Shown here piece after piece: positions 24,325 to 34,400 of a DNA stretch of 64,000 nt. The DNA comes from Pogonophryne albipinna (lineage: Eukaryota > Chordata > Actinopteri > Perciformes > Artedidraconidae). A program made the position numbers and the translations under genes. The notes under the pieces are model-generated. The model worked only from the letters and a program-made list of their open reading frames with translations. It was not told the DNA's origin and made no database searches. The stretch covers positions 38,073,498-38,137,497 of the forward strand of contig CM053243.1 in the NCBI GenBank assembly GCA_028583405.1. The letters are read 5' to 3'. Position 1 is the stretch's first letter. The number at the start of each line of letters is the position of its first letter.

Positions 24325-24477
24325 GATTTAAGTGCATCTGCTAGTCAAATGATTGTTCTGATACATGGAACTGGAGGTGGTAAGATGTTCAGCTGTTGGA
24401 AGTTCATCGAGCAGCACCGGTTGTTTCTAATTGAGGACAATTAGAAAGCACAAGAGACAACCAAACCTTCCGTACAG
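24325..24477 (+). promoter_or_regulatory. Lectin gene 3 core promoter and 5' UTR exon
   Basis: Aligns with the lectin 2 promoter and first exon, ending cgtacag/gtaactctaactcaacaca with a conserved donor at 24477/24478. The position corresponding to the lectin 2 TATATAAG reads gatttaag, so the TATA box is degraded. The transcribed exon is estimated as about 24388..24477. It joins exon 2 at 31441, making intron 1 about 7 kb, filled by the DIRS element and its host repeat. Confidence 0.6.
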
Positions 24478-24715
24478 GTAACTCTAACTCAACACATTAA
24501 CACTGCTTATTACATGGCTTAGTTAAAAACTCGATTCTGATTGGTCGATTCAGAACACGTGACACGTTGTTAATCCAGTAATACAGACCGCTGTCAAGGA
24601 TTTATTGACCGTTGTTAAGGACGCTCACATCTGCAGAAAGAAGTCCGGTCGATTTAACTGTATACAGTTTGGCCGAAAAGCAAACTGCATGCAGCAATGT
24701 GCTGCAACTTAAGAA

Positions 24716-24921
24716 AACTGGGGTTACGTAATGTAACCCAGCTTCTATGAGTATAGGCGCAGCCCTCTAAGGCTATCGCTATTGGGTTAATCCCACTGCA
24801 CGTGTGCAGCACTGACAGATTTATTCCACGCCCACCTACGACGTGGGCCCCACCTCCAGGCTCACTTCCGTATAAATAGGAAGCAGGCCTTACAATCCAC
24901 TCCAACAGCTTTTCTTCAGCT
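24716..24921. repeat. DIRS left inverted terminal repeat
   Basis: Inverse of 30487..30669 over about 170 bp (ctctaaggctatcgctattg, cacgcccacctacgacgtgg). The first ~50 bp, including the short palindrome ggttacgtaatgtaacc, differ from the right end and are matched instead in the internal complementary region. It contains tataaata in the orientation reading right. Confidence 0.9.
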
Positions 24922-24946
24922 ATTCGCGGAACCAGTGGGGCCCGAA

Positions 24947-25050
24947 CCTTAGAGGGCTGCGCCTATACTCATAGAAGCTGGGTTACATTACGTAACCCCA
25001 GTTCTATATCGTATAAGGCTTCGCCCTCTAAGGCTATCGCTATTGGGTTA
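24947..25050. repeat. DIRS internal complementary region
   Basis: The left half is the inverse of the element's left end and the right half the inverse of its right end, meeting at GTT (25001..25003). This is the template arrangement proposed for circle formation in DIRS elements. It is bracketed by a further inverted pair, cggaaccagtggggc (about 24927) and gccccactggttccg (about 25075). Confidence 0.9.
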
Positions 25051-25379
25051 AGGGCGAAGCAGGATGTAGTCTACGCCCCACTGGTTCCGTCCGTTGCCAG
25101 AAGCACAAAACCACACCTACTCAGTTAATAACCCATGTCCATTTCGCCGTGCGAAATGGAGCATCACCTTCCCTGGAAATATAGCATTTTTTTTCCCCCA
25201 ACAATGAATATTTCTCCATCAGGGAATGAAGGTAGGCTTACTCGGGCTACCTGTCGTTTCTAAAAGTAGAGATCGAGTCCCACTTATTTAGGAACGACCA
25301 AGAGAGGGGAACAAAAGGCCGCTCTCTAATGCCGACAGGCAGGAGAGAGGACATGCCTTTGAAAACCCCCCGATCCTAC

Positions 25380-26429
25380 TCACTCTGGCAGACTATTCAG
25401 TACTGAGTGTGTCAGAGATGACTGGGAGACATCCCTCAAATAAAACCGAATGAAAGAACAGGGTGAAGACCAAGATGCAGCAATGCAAATGTCTTCCACT
25501 GTCATTCCCCCGTGCAACGCCGTAGAAGTTGATATTCTCCTGGTGCTGTGCGCCTTAATGTTTTCCGGGGGCTCCAACCCAGAGGAAACATACGCTTGTG
25601 ACACCGCCTCACACAGCCAGTGTGACAAACGTTGTGCCGATAGAGGCTGCCCTATTGAGCGCTCTCTATAATGCACAATTAGCCGCTGGGATTTGCGTAA
25701 AGCAGCCGTGCGTGCAACATAGCATGCCAGCGCGCGCACGGGACAGAGGAGATGAGATGTGGCTTCCTCCTCCGATTTGTGAGGAGGGGGAAAGAAGCCT
25801 TCCAAGGTTATCACTCTCGACCTAAACGAGCTTGTGATCACCTTTGGCATAAAAACCGGGTTCGGGCGCAACACCGCTGAGCTGCAATCTCCTTGGATCT
25901 GGAGACATGACGGAGCCACCGAGAGAGCAGACAAGTCACTCACCCTTTTAGCTGATGTCAGAGCCAAGAGCAGAGCCACCTTGGCTGACAGAAACTTTAG
26001 GGGAACCTGCTCCAATGGTTCAAAAGGGGCTTTGCTTAGTGCTCGCAGTACTACAGCCAAATCCCATTGAGGCGCTAAAGCGCGTGATACTGGTCTGAGT
26101 CTCTGTACTCCTCGCCGGAAACGTTTTGTCAGAGGGTGACTAAACACCGTACTGATCCCAAAACCTCCATGGCACGAAGAAATGGCAGCCGCATATGTTT
26201 TTATTGTGCTATATGCCAAGTTCCTGTCCAGCAACAGCTGGAGGAATGATAGCACGTGAGGCAGGGGACACGCCACGGGGTCCATGCCTTTCCCTACACA
26301 CCAATTCTGGAACGCTGTCCATTTGGCTGTGTAAGATGCCCTGGTGGACGCGGCTCTAGATCCCTGAATGGTATTCATAACCTCTTGAGAGAGGCCGAGC
26401 CCCTCCAAGTGTTCCCGTTCAGGGGCCAT
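25380..26429 (-). CDS. DIRS tyrosine recombinase (integrase)
   Basis: The C-terminal 349 residues of a long open frame, taken from a Met at 26429; the frame is open further upstream, where it overlaps pol in another frame. A SAM-like core-binding region (ASTRASYTAKWTAFQNWC) precedes the catalytic domain: Arg in TSAKRVSDLSAL (about 162), HSTRR supplying His and Arg (about 294 and 297), Trp near 320, and the nucleophile Tyr in FIRFYLRDV (330). The family inserts the double-stranded circular cDNA by site-specific-type recombination, which explains the lack of a target duplication. No frameshift is seen. The start codon is uncertain because of the overlap. Confidence 0.88.
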   Translation of the reverse strand: MAPEREHLEGLGLSQEVMNTIQGSRAASTRASYTAKWTAFQNWCVGKGMDPVACPLPHVLSFLQLLLDRNLAYSTIKTYAAAISSCHGGFGISTVFSHPLTKRFRRGVQRLRPVSRALAPQWDLAVVLRALSKAPFEPLEQVPLKFLSAKVALLLALTSAKRVSDLSALSVAPSCLQIQGDCSSAVLRPNPVFMPKVITSSFRSRVITLEGFFPPPHKSEEEATSHLLCPVRALACYVARTAALRKSQRLIVHYRERSIGQPLSAQRLSHWLCEAVSQAYVSSGLEPPENIKAHSTRRISTSTALHGGMTVEDICIAASWSSPCSFIRFYLRDVSQSSLTHSVLNSLPE

Positions 26430-28811
26430 GCCCACAAACGTTGGCCTAACACTGGGTGACCGCTGATTGCTCCCTCCGCCTGGGAGAGAGCATCCCCCCG
26501 CCACGGAATTTCCCACGGTCTCCCTGACAGCATCCGTTGTATGCAGGGAAACCAGGACGCTCCTGTGCGCTCCGGGGCTATTAAGACCGCTATCAGTCGC
26601 TCTTCCTGCACTCGGTCCAGGAACCGAGGGATCAGAGGGACTGGTGGGAAAGCGTACAGTAACCCCCTGGGCCAAGGTCTGTGTGCGAAAGCGTCTACCC
26701 CCAGAGGGGGGTGATCCTGCCTTCTCAGGGAGAACCATAGAGCACATTGCGCGTTCCCGCGCGCAGCGAACAGATCTACCTCCGCTCTCCCGAACCGGCT
26801 CCATACTTGGGAGACCAGCTCGGGGTGGAGGCTCCAGTCCCCTTGTCGAGGACCTCCCCTGGACATGAGGTCTGCCCCTTTGTTCAGCTCGCCGGGAATA
26901 TATACTGCTCTGATCGAGAGTATGTGTGTGCGCGCCCAGCACAACAGCCGTCTGGCTGTGTCCAGCAGCTGCGCTGATCGTACACCTCCTTGACGATTTA
27001 CGCAGGCTGCCGCCGTCTTGTTGTCTGTTCGAATCAACACATGATGATTCGTCAGCAACGGGGCGAAGTGCTGGATTACTTTCCATATGGCGAGTAATTC
27101 CAGCGTGTTTATATGGAGGGACATGTGAGGCGGCCACTGTCCCCCCACTGCCTGCGACATGCAAGTTCCCCCCCACCCTGAGAGCGATGCGTCCGTAAAC
27201 ACCGATGTGTGTGACGTCACTCTGCCGAGGGGAACCCCCACTGACAGGATGTGGGGATTTTTCCAGTAGGTCAGATCCAAACCTACGGATAGAGGAATGC
27301 ACACCCTGCGTCTCCTCTGACGCACTGGGTCGATGCGCAGGCGAATAAACCACCTCTGAAGTCTCCTCATGTAAAGGAGACCCAGGGGAATCACCACGTG
27401 ACCAGCTGACATCATGCCCAACAGCTGCATCACGGTAAGGGCTGTCACCACCCTGCCGGGTGTGACGCTCCTGAGGAGAGCTGTCAAATTCTCCACTCGC
27501 CGCTGTGAGAGTCGTGCTCTCATGCGGGCTGAGTTGAATTCCATTCCCAGATACGTGATGATCTGGGTAGGAAGAGGACAGCTCTTCTCCCAATAAACCA
27601 CCTCTGAAGTCTCCTCATGTAAAGGAGACCCAGGGGAATCACCACGTGACCAGCTGACATCATGCCCAACAGCTGCATCACGGTAAGGGCTGTCACCACC
27701 CTGCCGGGTGTGACGCTCCTGAGGAGAGCTGTCAAATTCTCCACTCGCCGCTGTGAGAGTCGTGCTCTCATGCGGGCTGAGTTGAATTCCATTCCCAGAT
27801 CCGTGATGATCTGGGTAGGAAGAGGACAGCTCTTCTCCCAATTGATTATGAAACCCAGGCTTGACAGGTGAGATACAAGCTGTACCGTCTGTAAAGCAGC
27901 TTCCTCTCTGGAGCGAGCCAGCAACAGCAGGTCGTCCAGATAAAATAACACTCTCATCCCTCCTCTGCGTAGCGGCTCCAGTGCCGTCTCCACCCACTTC
28001 GAAAAAGTGCGTGGAGCCAGGGAATATCCGAACGGCAGCCGGTTGAACTGATACGCTGTTCCCTGGAATGAAAACGCAGGAATTTCCTGTGTTTTGGGAT
28101 GATGGTTATGTGGAAGTAAGCATCCTTTAGGTCTATGGAGATGCACCAGTCTCCTTGGCGCACACACTCCATTACCTGTTTGATTGTCAGCATGTGAAAC
28201 GGCCTTTTTCGTATCACTCTGTTGAATGCTGACAGATCTAGGATGGGTCTCATCCCCCCGGTCTTTTTCGGGATAAGAAAATAACGGGAGTAAAACCCTT
28301 GATTTTCTTCCCCTTGAGGAACCCTGGAAATTGCTCTCTTTAACAGGAGTTCCCGCAGCTCTGACTGGAGCGCAAGACACTGTTCTTGGGATGACAGAAG
28401 TGTTTCCTGAATCCCTTTGAACTGCGGGGGGGGGGTAAGGCAAATTGCAGAGAGTATCCTCTGCTGATCAGCCTGCTCATCCATCCGTCCATTAAACATA
28501 GCCGCCTCCACTCTGAGCACTGCTCTGAGAGCGGGCGTACCTGTTTTTGTTGTGCTGTGGTAGTCATGGTGACAAGCCATGCCAGAGCCCTTGCCGCCGT
28601 TGTTTGTGAAACAACCCAAGGGGGGCCCCACCCTAAAGGGCTGCGCAGGGGTCTCCACACGCTGCATCACACACCGACTCTCATCCTGTCTCTGTCTATC
28701 ATAAACAGAACCCTGAGGCGGGTTTCCGCTCCCACTCGCGGGGGTGTGTGCAGTGCTTTTCACCTCATGCGTAACAGCCGCGCTAGGCTTAATACGACTG
28801 TGTGTAGGCAC
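26375..28811 (-). pseudogene. DIRS pol: reverse transcriptase, RNase H and methyltransferase-like domain, frame-broken
   Basis: RT begins in 28811..27954 (ISRVPQGEENQGFYSRYFLI, RPILDLSAFNRVI, CISIDLKDAYFHI). It shifts frame at a T-run near 28070 and continues with FNRLPFGYSLAPRTF and the catalytic YLDD at about 27931..27942. After a 248-bp tandem duplication (another frame change) comes RNase H (FTDASLSGWGGT, LELLAIWKVIQHF, IRTDNKTAAACV). Then follows the DIRS-type methyltransferase-like domain (VDLFAARGNAQCALWF, GVDAFAHRPWPRGLLYAFPP), ending at 26375. Both breaks would prevent a full-length product; otherwise the domains are well preserved. Confidence 0.88.
27344..27839. repeat. 248-bp tandem duplication within DIRS pol
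   Basis: 27344..27591 and 27592..27839 are almost identical (one clear difference, atacgtgatg versus atccgtgatg). The junctions share the short homology ccaat. The length is not a multiple of three, so the duplication shifts the pol frame between RT and RNase H. Confidence 0.93.
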
Positions 28812-28849
28812 AACTGATACAGAGGAAAAACCGCGCTGCTTGCTGCCCG

Positions 28850-29095
28850 AAAAGGGTAGAAGCGGCCGATTTATATGTCAAGCGCTGTTGTCTTATAACC
28901 GACTGGTTAAATACAGCAGGCTTATACAGCGAGCCTCGCTGCTTGCTAACCGACAGATTAGACACAGCTGGCTCTAACGGTGAGGTCCTCTGTTTATTAG
29001 CCGACAGGTTAACAACAGATGGTTTATGCAACAAATCCTGCTGCCTTTTAATCAATAGATTACTGGCAGCCGGTCTGACTATTGTGGGGGATACG
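28850..29095 (-). repeat. Coding minisatellite between DIRS gag and pol
   Basis: The minus strand encodes about five diverged repeats of a ~20-residue unit with the pattern PAVxNLSxxKQRxSLxK, e.g. EPAVSNLSVSKQRGSLYK. The DNA period is about 60 bp (gccgacaggttaa-like core). It lies in a frame open from 29166 to 28789. Confidence 0.65.
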
Positions 29096-29143
29096 TGAGA
29101 CACAGTTGCTACAGACACACTGCTGAGATTTGAATCATTTCTA

Positions 29144-30350
29144 TTAACAATCCTCTCTTCCCACATAACCCCACCAAAGAGTCATCTTCGGTTCTGCTTC
29201 CTCGGAGGTTCTCTCGGAGGAGCAGACCAGGAGCGGGTGTTCTTCCTTCCCCTCCGACTCGCCGCCTGCAGATCCTGTCTCTGCGGCTGAGGAGCGGAGA
29301 CCTGGGATGGAGCCCCTGCAGCTGCCGAAGGGCGCTGACGCCGTTGTTGCTCTCGCCGCTGTCCGCGCTGCCCCCGTTGAGACTGTTGCGGGGGCTGCGG
29401 GCTGTCGTTGCTGCCGCTGCTGTTGCTGAGGACGTTTATCCTGAAGCCAGCTAGCGTGACGCCTTATGTCGTCTGCCTGCTCTGCCGCAGACTTCATAGT
29501 CTCCACCATGGTGTGGAACTGTGGTCCAAATAGTCCGCCCGGACTGATTGGAGCCTCCAGCAAATCCTTTCCTGCACCCTCCATTATGTTCCCCTGCTGT
29601 AGCCAGAGGTACCGATGGATCTGTGTCGCCCACGTCGCAATCCGCGCCTGCGAGACTGCGACTGCTGCGCACCGTGTGAGTGCAGTACTGGACGCCTTAC
29701 CTATCTCCTCAGCCTCCACTGAGGACATAGTCTTTGACTGCTCGGATATTTCCACCATGGAGTTTGACAGCAACGCTATATGGCCGGGAAGCGTGGCCAG
29801 ACCGGGTCACTCCTTACCCTGTGTACTCGGGAGAACACCCCGGACATATCATCCGGAGGCGAGCTCTCCTGAGCTAGGGGAACGGGGAGATTTCTCCAGG
29901 CGGCCGCCTTAGATATAATCTCCGGAAGTTCCAGGAGTATCCCGCCAATCGACGGTAACGCCGAGATGGCGGAGATAGGGATCACGGGATCATACACCGG
30001 ACCTACACCGGGTCCCCTACCTGTCTCCTCCGTCCGGAGGGGAGAGATAATGGGGGAATCACCCGGTGATCCCTGAATGGAGGGGCGTAGTCGTCCGACT
30101 CGTGCCCGCCATTCGGATCCAGGAAATCAATGGCTTTGTCCCCGGAGTATTCCTCCTGGACGGTCCAATCGTCCTCGACCTCTGCCGCAGCGAGAGCGTC
30201 TGCTCTCTGCTGTCTGAGGGCCAGCGGGAGGCGGGCACAATGCGAGCATGATACCCCGGGAATAAGAGCAGCGTTCGCATGCTCTATTCCCAGGCAGGAC
30301 TCACACAGTGAGTGCCTGTCCATACTCATGATGTAGCCCGTCCCGCACAC
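29144..30350 (-). pseudogene. DIRS gag, three frames
   Basis: The N-terminal part (30350..30003) has a cysteine-rich finger-like segment (CGTGYIMSMDRHSLCESC, then CSHC) typical of the start of fish DIRS Gag. The middle part (29997..29776) reads IPISAISALPSIGGILLELP. The C-terminal part (29773..29144) contains WATQIHRYLWLQQGNI, then HASWLQDKRPQQQQRQQ and a basic, Gln/Ala-rich tail. Two frame changes, near 30000 and 29775, separate them. Gag would coat the RNA; this copy cannot make it in one piece unless the shifts are sequence errors. Confidence 0.75.
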
Positions 30351-30486
30351 GGGGCAACTCCTAACGCCGCCTTGACTTTCCTGCCCAGTCTCCCTACTAG
30401 AAAAACAAAGCTTTTTAGGAGGAATCTTTGTTTTTCAGTGAGTAGCTCTTAAAATAACTTGTTTTTCCTGTCAATGCTTCTGCAAC

Positions 30487-30669
30487 GGAGTGCTGAAGAA
30501 AAGTAGGAGTGGATTGTAAGGCCTGCTTCCTATTTATACGGAAGTGAGCCTGGAGGTGGGGCCCACGTCGTAGGTGGGCGTGGAATAAATCTGTCAGTGC
30601 TGCACACGTGCAGTGGGATTAACCCAATAGCGATAGCCTTAGAGGGCGAAGCCTTATACGATATAGAAC
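30487..30669. repeat. DIRS right inverted terminal repeat (promoter side)
   Basis: Inverse of the left repeat. On the minus (coding) strand it contains tataaata followed by the presumed start region upstream of gag, so it likely holds the element's promoter. It ends tatagAAC at 30669. Confidence 0.88.
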
Positions 30670-30733
30670 ACATGGAGAAAAGCAAACTGCATGCAGAGCT
30701 TTAGTTTTCCGTTGTCAACCATCTGAGAGCAAC

Positions 30734-30994
30734 ATGGAGGATTTTAATATTAATTTTAATATATTTGGAGAGCACAGTAATTTGGATGAATGGTTAGTGG
30801 CTGATGAGTCCCCCAGCGAAGAAAAGAAAAAGACAAGAGGGACAAGAAAACAGCGGAGAAGTAACGGGGCAGAAACCCTTCTTTTTACGCAGCGGTCCAG
30901 ACATAGACATCAAACGGCAAAACATATTCAGTGTGCAGTTCCTTTGGCATTAGGGCAGGGATATCTAGATACTTTCCAAGGTTTGACATCATGA
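30734..30994 (+). CDS. Small ORF of unknown function in repeat DNA
   Basis: 86 codons starting MEDFNINFNIFGEHSNLDEW, followed by an acidic-then-basic stretch (ESPSEEKKKTRGTRKQRR). It resembles the N-terminus of a nuclear or transposon protein, perhaps the first exon of the host element that DIRS interrupted, but no domain is recognised. It has no counterpart in the lectin 2 intron. May be a relic. Confidence 0.3.
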   Translation: MEDFNINFNIFGEHSNLDEWLVADESPSEEKKKTRGTRKQRRSNGAETLLFTQRSRHRHQTAKHIQCAVPLALGQGYLDTFQGLTS

Positions 30995-31450
30995 ATTGTG
31001 CTACTTTTAAACCAAGCAACAATGTTTTCAAATCTGTAATCAAAAAGCAAAACGCTATCAAAGCAGTTCCTGCCGTTGCTAAGTAGTTCAAACGGTAACA
31101 ACGGGCTATTTTTCTTAGCGGATGCATGTCATTTAAAATCAATAATACTTTTTTTTAAATCAATAAAAACATTATTTAAATCTATAAAAGCATTTCAATG
31201 AATATTGGGAGTCATGTCGTTACTTTGTTGAGAATGTGTCCATGTGATAAGCGGGATAACCCTTCATGCTGATCAAGATCCCTCCGCTTCGCGTTGTGCT
31301 CTGGGTGTTCTTTTACCCATAATGACCGCCTCGCTGCACATTATCCCTTACTTAGTATCATCATCAGTTGTGCCACTTTAGTGTTTGTCACTACAAACAA
31401 TAGTACCTCATGGTTCAATATTATGCTTTTTGTTCAACAGAACTCTGATA

Positions 31451-34400
31451 ATGATGAAAAGCAGCCTCTCAGGACCCTTCCTCCTCCTCCTCCTCCTCAG
31501 CAGTACTGTGTCTGAAACAGGATCAGTGGTGTGGAGACATTACTATTACATCGAAAGTCATTTAACCTGGCAACAGGCTCAAAGCTACTGCAGGAGGTGG
31601 GGGGTTACTTTTTATTCACATAGCTATTAGAAGTTATCATTTTTAAACAGGATAATACAAAGTAAGAGATTAATGCAGCTCTTGAAATGAGTGACATCTC
31701 ATCAGACTCAGCTGCATTTAAAAAAATAAGTTGATAGCATGTGCATTTGCAACCTTATGTATCATGTTGCACATATAACGTTTGTTTTTTTGTCCAGTTA
31801 CTACACTGACTTGGTCACCATCTATACAAAGTCTGATGAATCCCTTGTGAACATGTATGACTATCATTCCTGGATCGGCCTCTACAAAGTCAAAACAAAT
31901 GATTGGAAATGGTCTAATGGAGCAAACTTCTACTCCTACTACGTCTGGGCACACCACGAGCCAGGCAAGGACGAAAGCTGTGCTACCATTTATTACAGTA
32001 GTAAAAGGTAATCGTAACTGTTCTTGCACTGTTTCGAAAATCTACAATATTTTTACATTTGTTTCTATTACACCATACAGAATGTTCTTCATTGGTTTTC
32101 TCAAGCAGCCACTTAACTCAACTCTTTAAGGTTGAACATTTGTATCCAACCCTGTCTCCTAAAAATTACGTTCCCACAGAACTAAACTGCATTCTCAATT
32201 ACGTTTAGTCAGAAACGTATTTTCTCCCACGTTACGTTCGTTATGAACGTATCTCAAATACGTTTATTTTCTACATATCTTCTAGAAACATATTTTCTCC
32301 CACGTTACGTTTCTTATGAACGTATCTTAAATACGTTTATTTTCTACATATCTTTGCCATTTATTGTCTTGCTTAATGATAATAGTCATTTATAAATATA
32401 ATTTTAGAGCACACATTTGAAATCAGTAGGCGAGGCTGTAATTTCGCCAGCTGTTACTCTCATGAGCGAGGCAGAAAATAATAGTTTTAACATGCCAAAA
32501 AGCTGCTGTGTCGTTTATTGCACCTCAAACATTAAAACAAATCCAGAGTTACGTGTTTCTGTACTTCCTCTAAGAAGAAAGGACAGTAACAGAAGATCTC
32601 TGTGGCTTCAGGCTTGATCGCCGTTCAAATGACAGCGTTGGTTTCCCCAAAAGTGGGCGGGGCTGTAAAGTGACGTAGATTTTACTCTCATCTATTATTC
32701 AAAACCATTCTATTTATTCTAACGTAAATTACATGCCAGTGTTTTATCTTTTTATTTATTTGTTTTTATTTAAAATCGTATAATGTCGGACTTTTTTTTC
32801 CGTCTGTGAGGAAAATAAATGAGGCTCAGAGCCTCAAAATACTGAAATCTGTATTTTTTAAAATCTTTTTTTCCTTCTAATTTGTTATTCTTTTCTAAAT
32901 AACACACTGTTATTTACTCAACAATAACACACAATTATCCTTGTTTTTATTTATTCGTTTAATTCTATAATCTTGGGCTTTTTAGCCGTAAATAAAGTCA
33001 CCGGAAACAGACGTAGGCCTATAAGGGACATTTCGAGCGATACACACCACAAACCCACTGAACAGATTACCCAAGATCCTCAGCTTGAAGCTCGTTGATT
33101 GGATGTGTTAGCCGCAATGCATGTTGGGATATGATGTTAATGCGATATGATATCCGAAAACATTTAAAAAATATATAATAATACTTTATTCCGAGTGTTC
33201 TTGCTTTTCTCTTTGGAAGTCATCACATAACGGCATTGTAATACACGGTTCGGCTGCATTACATATTACACATCTGCCGTAGTTCTTTATTTATAGAGCC
33301 CTGATGAGAAGACTTCTGGACAAACTTGAAGAACTGCATCTTGCATTTCTTTTCACAAAATACGTCTCCTTGCAGTATCAATACTAATTCGGCTGACTTT
33401 TATATTTGATCCAATTGGTAGATAGGTTATATTTACACCATAACGGTGCACAGCTGATAGAAAAGGACTTGTAGTTTTTAAAGATATTACTGATTTTCTT
33501 TGAATATAAGAATGTAAATACTGAGTTGAGTCAGGGGATTTGGGTGATGGGAGACACATCTATGGAATCACAATTTCAATAGCTTACCATTAAATGACGG
33601 ATATGCCTTTCTGTCTGTGATGTTTTACAAATCAGATATTAATGTGTAGAAGTAAAGCATGAGAAATAGTATAGCAATATCCTGTAAAATTATGTAAAAA
33701 CATGAATAAAACTACACATCTTCAGATGTTATACATGCATAAGTGTCCTACACTAATAATACAAAGTTATTATTAGTATGCTGTGTGTACCTTGTGTGCA
33801 CCGCCTAGTGGTTAAAGCACGTTATTGAATTATTTTTGTTGAATAATGTTATTTGATGAAAAAAATATTAAGAGTACATACTTTCATAGGGGGAAAGTAG
33901 AAGGTCAATGATAGAAATATAGAATATAAAAAAATCAAGAAGATACTGTAAGTGATCTCTACAATAAAACAGTTTAGTGCAGGATGTACAAAGATATTAA
34001 TATGAGGATGTGCAAAACAGACAAACTAATTAACCTTTATTAACACATTAAAGAATACTTTAGGTTAAGGTCTTCTTTCAAATAAGAAAAAAGATGATCT
34101 ATCTACAGATAAATATTAAGCCTGACAAAGTACTTAACGTCTAATGTATTGCTTTCCTGCAATGTTAACTATGTTTGAGCACTTTTTTTAACTGATATTA
34201 TACACATTAATTATACTCTTATGTCTGTAGATAGAATAAGAAATGTGCAAAATTTGACAGTTTAATGGTGGAGGTATACACACATATTGATAGATGTCTT
34301 GTAATGCACTGTTGAGGAACCTGCAACCCAAGTTTTTCATTCATTGCATAACTACACCGTAGTTGTGTATATGATATGTCAATAAACCTTAGAAAATCTT

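Larger units (their letters stand above)
24716..30669 (-). mobile_element. DIRS-type tyrosine-recombinase retrotransposon
   Basis: About 5.95 kb, coding strand minus, in lectin 3 intron 1. It has every structural hallmark of DIRS: inverted terminal repeats (24716..24921 and 30487..30669), an internal complementary region (24947..25050) matching both termini joined, and the trinucleotide AAC at both ends with its complement GTT at the junction of the internal region (25001..25003). There is no target-site duplication. Gene order on the minus strand is gag, then RT-RNase H-methyltransferase-like pol, then tyrosine recombinase. Gag and pol are frame-broken, so this copy is probably not autonomous. 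Confidence 0.93.
24505..31253. mobile_element. Possible host DNA transposon enclosing the DIRS element
   Basis: Lectin 3 intron homology to lectin 2 stops at about 24504 and resumes at about 31365, so all sequence between is inserted. The edges carry inverted motifs CTTATTACATGG (24507) and CCATGTGATAAG (31241), one mismatch. The left piece has ctcgattctgattggtcgat; the right piece has a small unknown ORF (30734..30994). This suggests an older element, class unknown, into which DIRS inserted. Confidence 0.35.

Noticed and set aside
26429..27593. Upstream part of the 737-codon minus-strand frame
   Set aside because: Open only because it overlaps pol in another frame; the recognisable recombinase begins near 26429.
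25450..27871. Plus-strand open frames opposite DIRS pol and integrase
   Set aside because: Shadows of the minus-strand coding sequence; no domain or splice logic on the plus strand.
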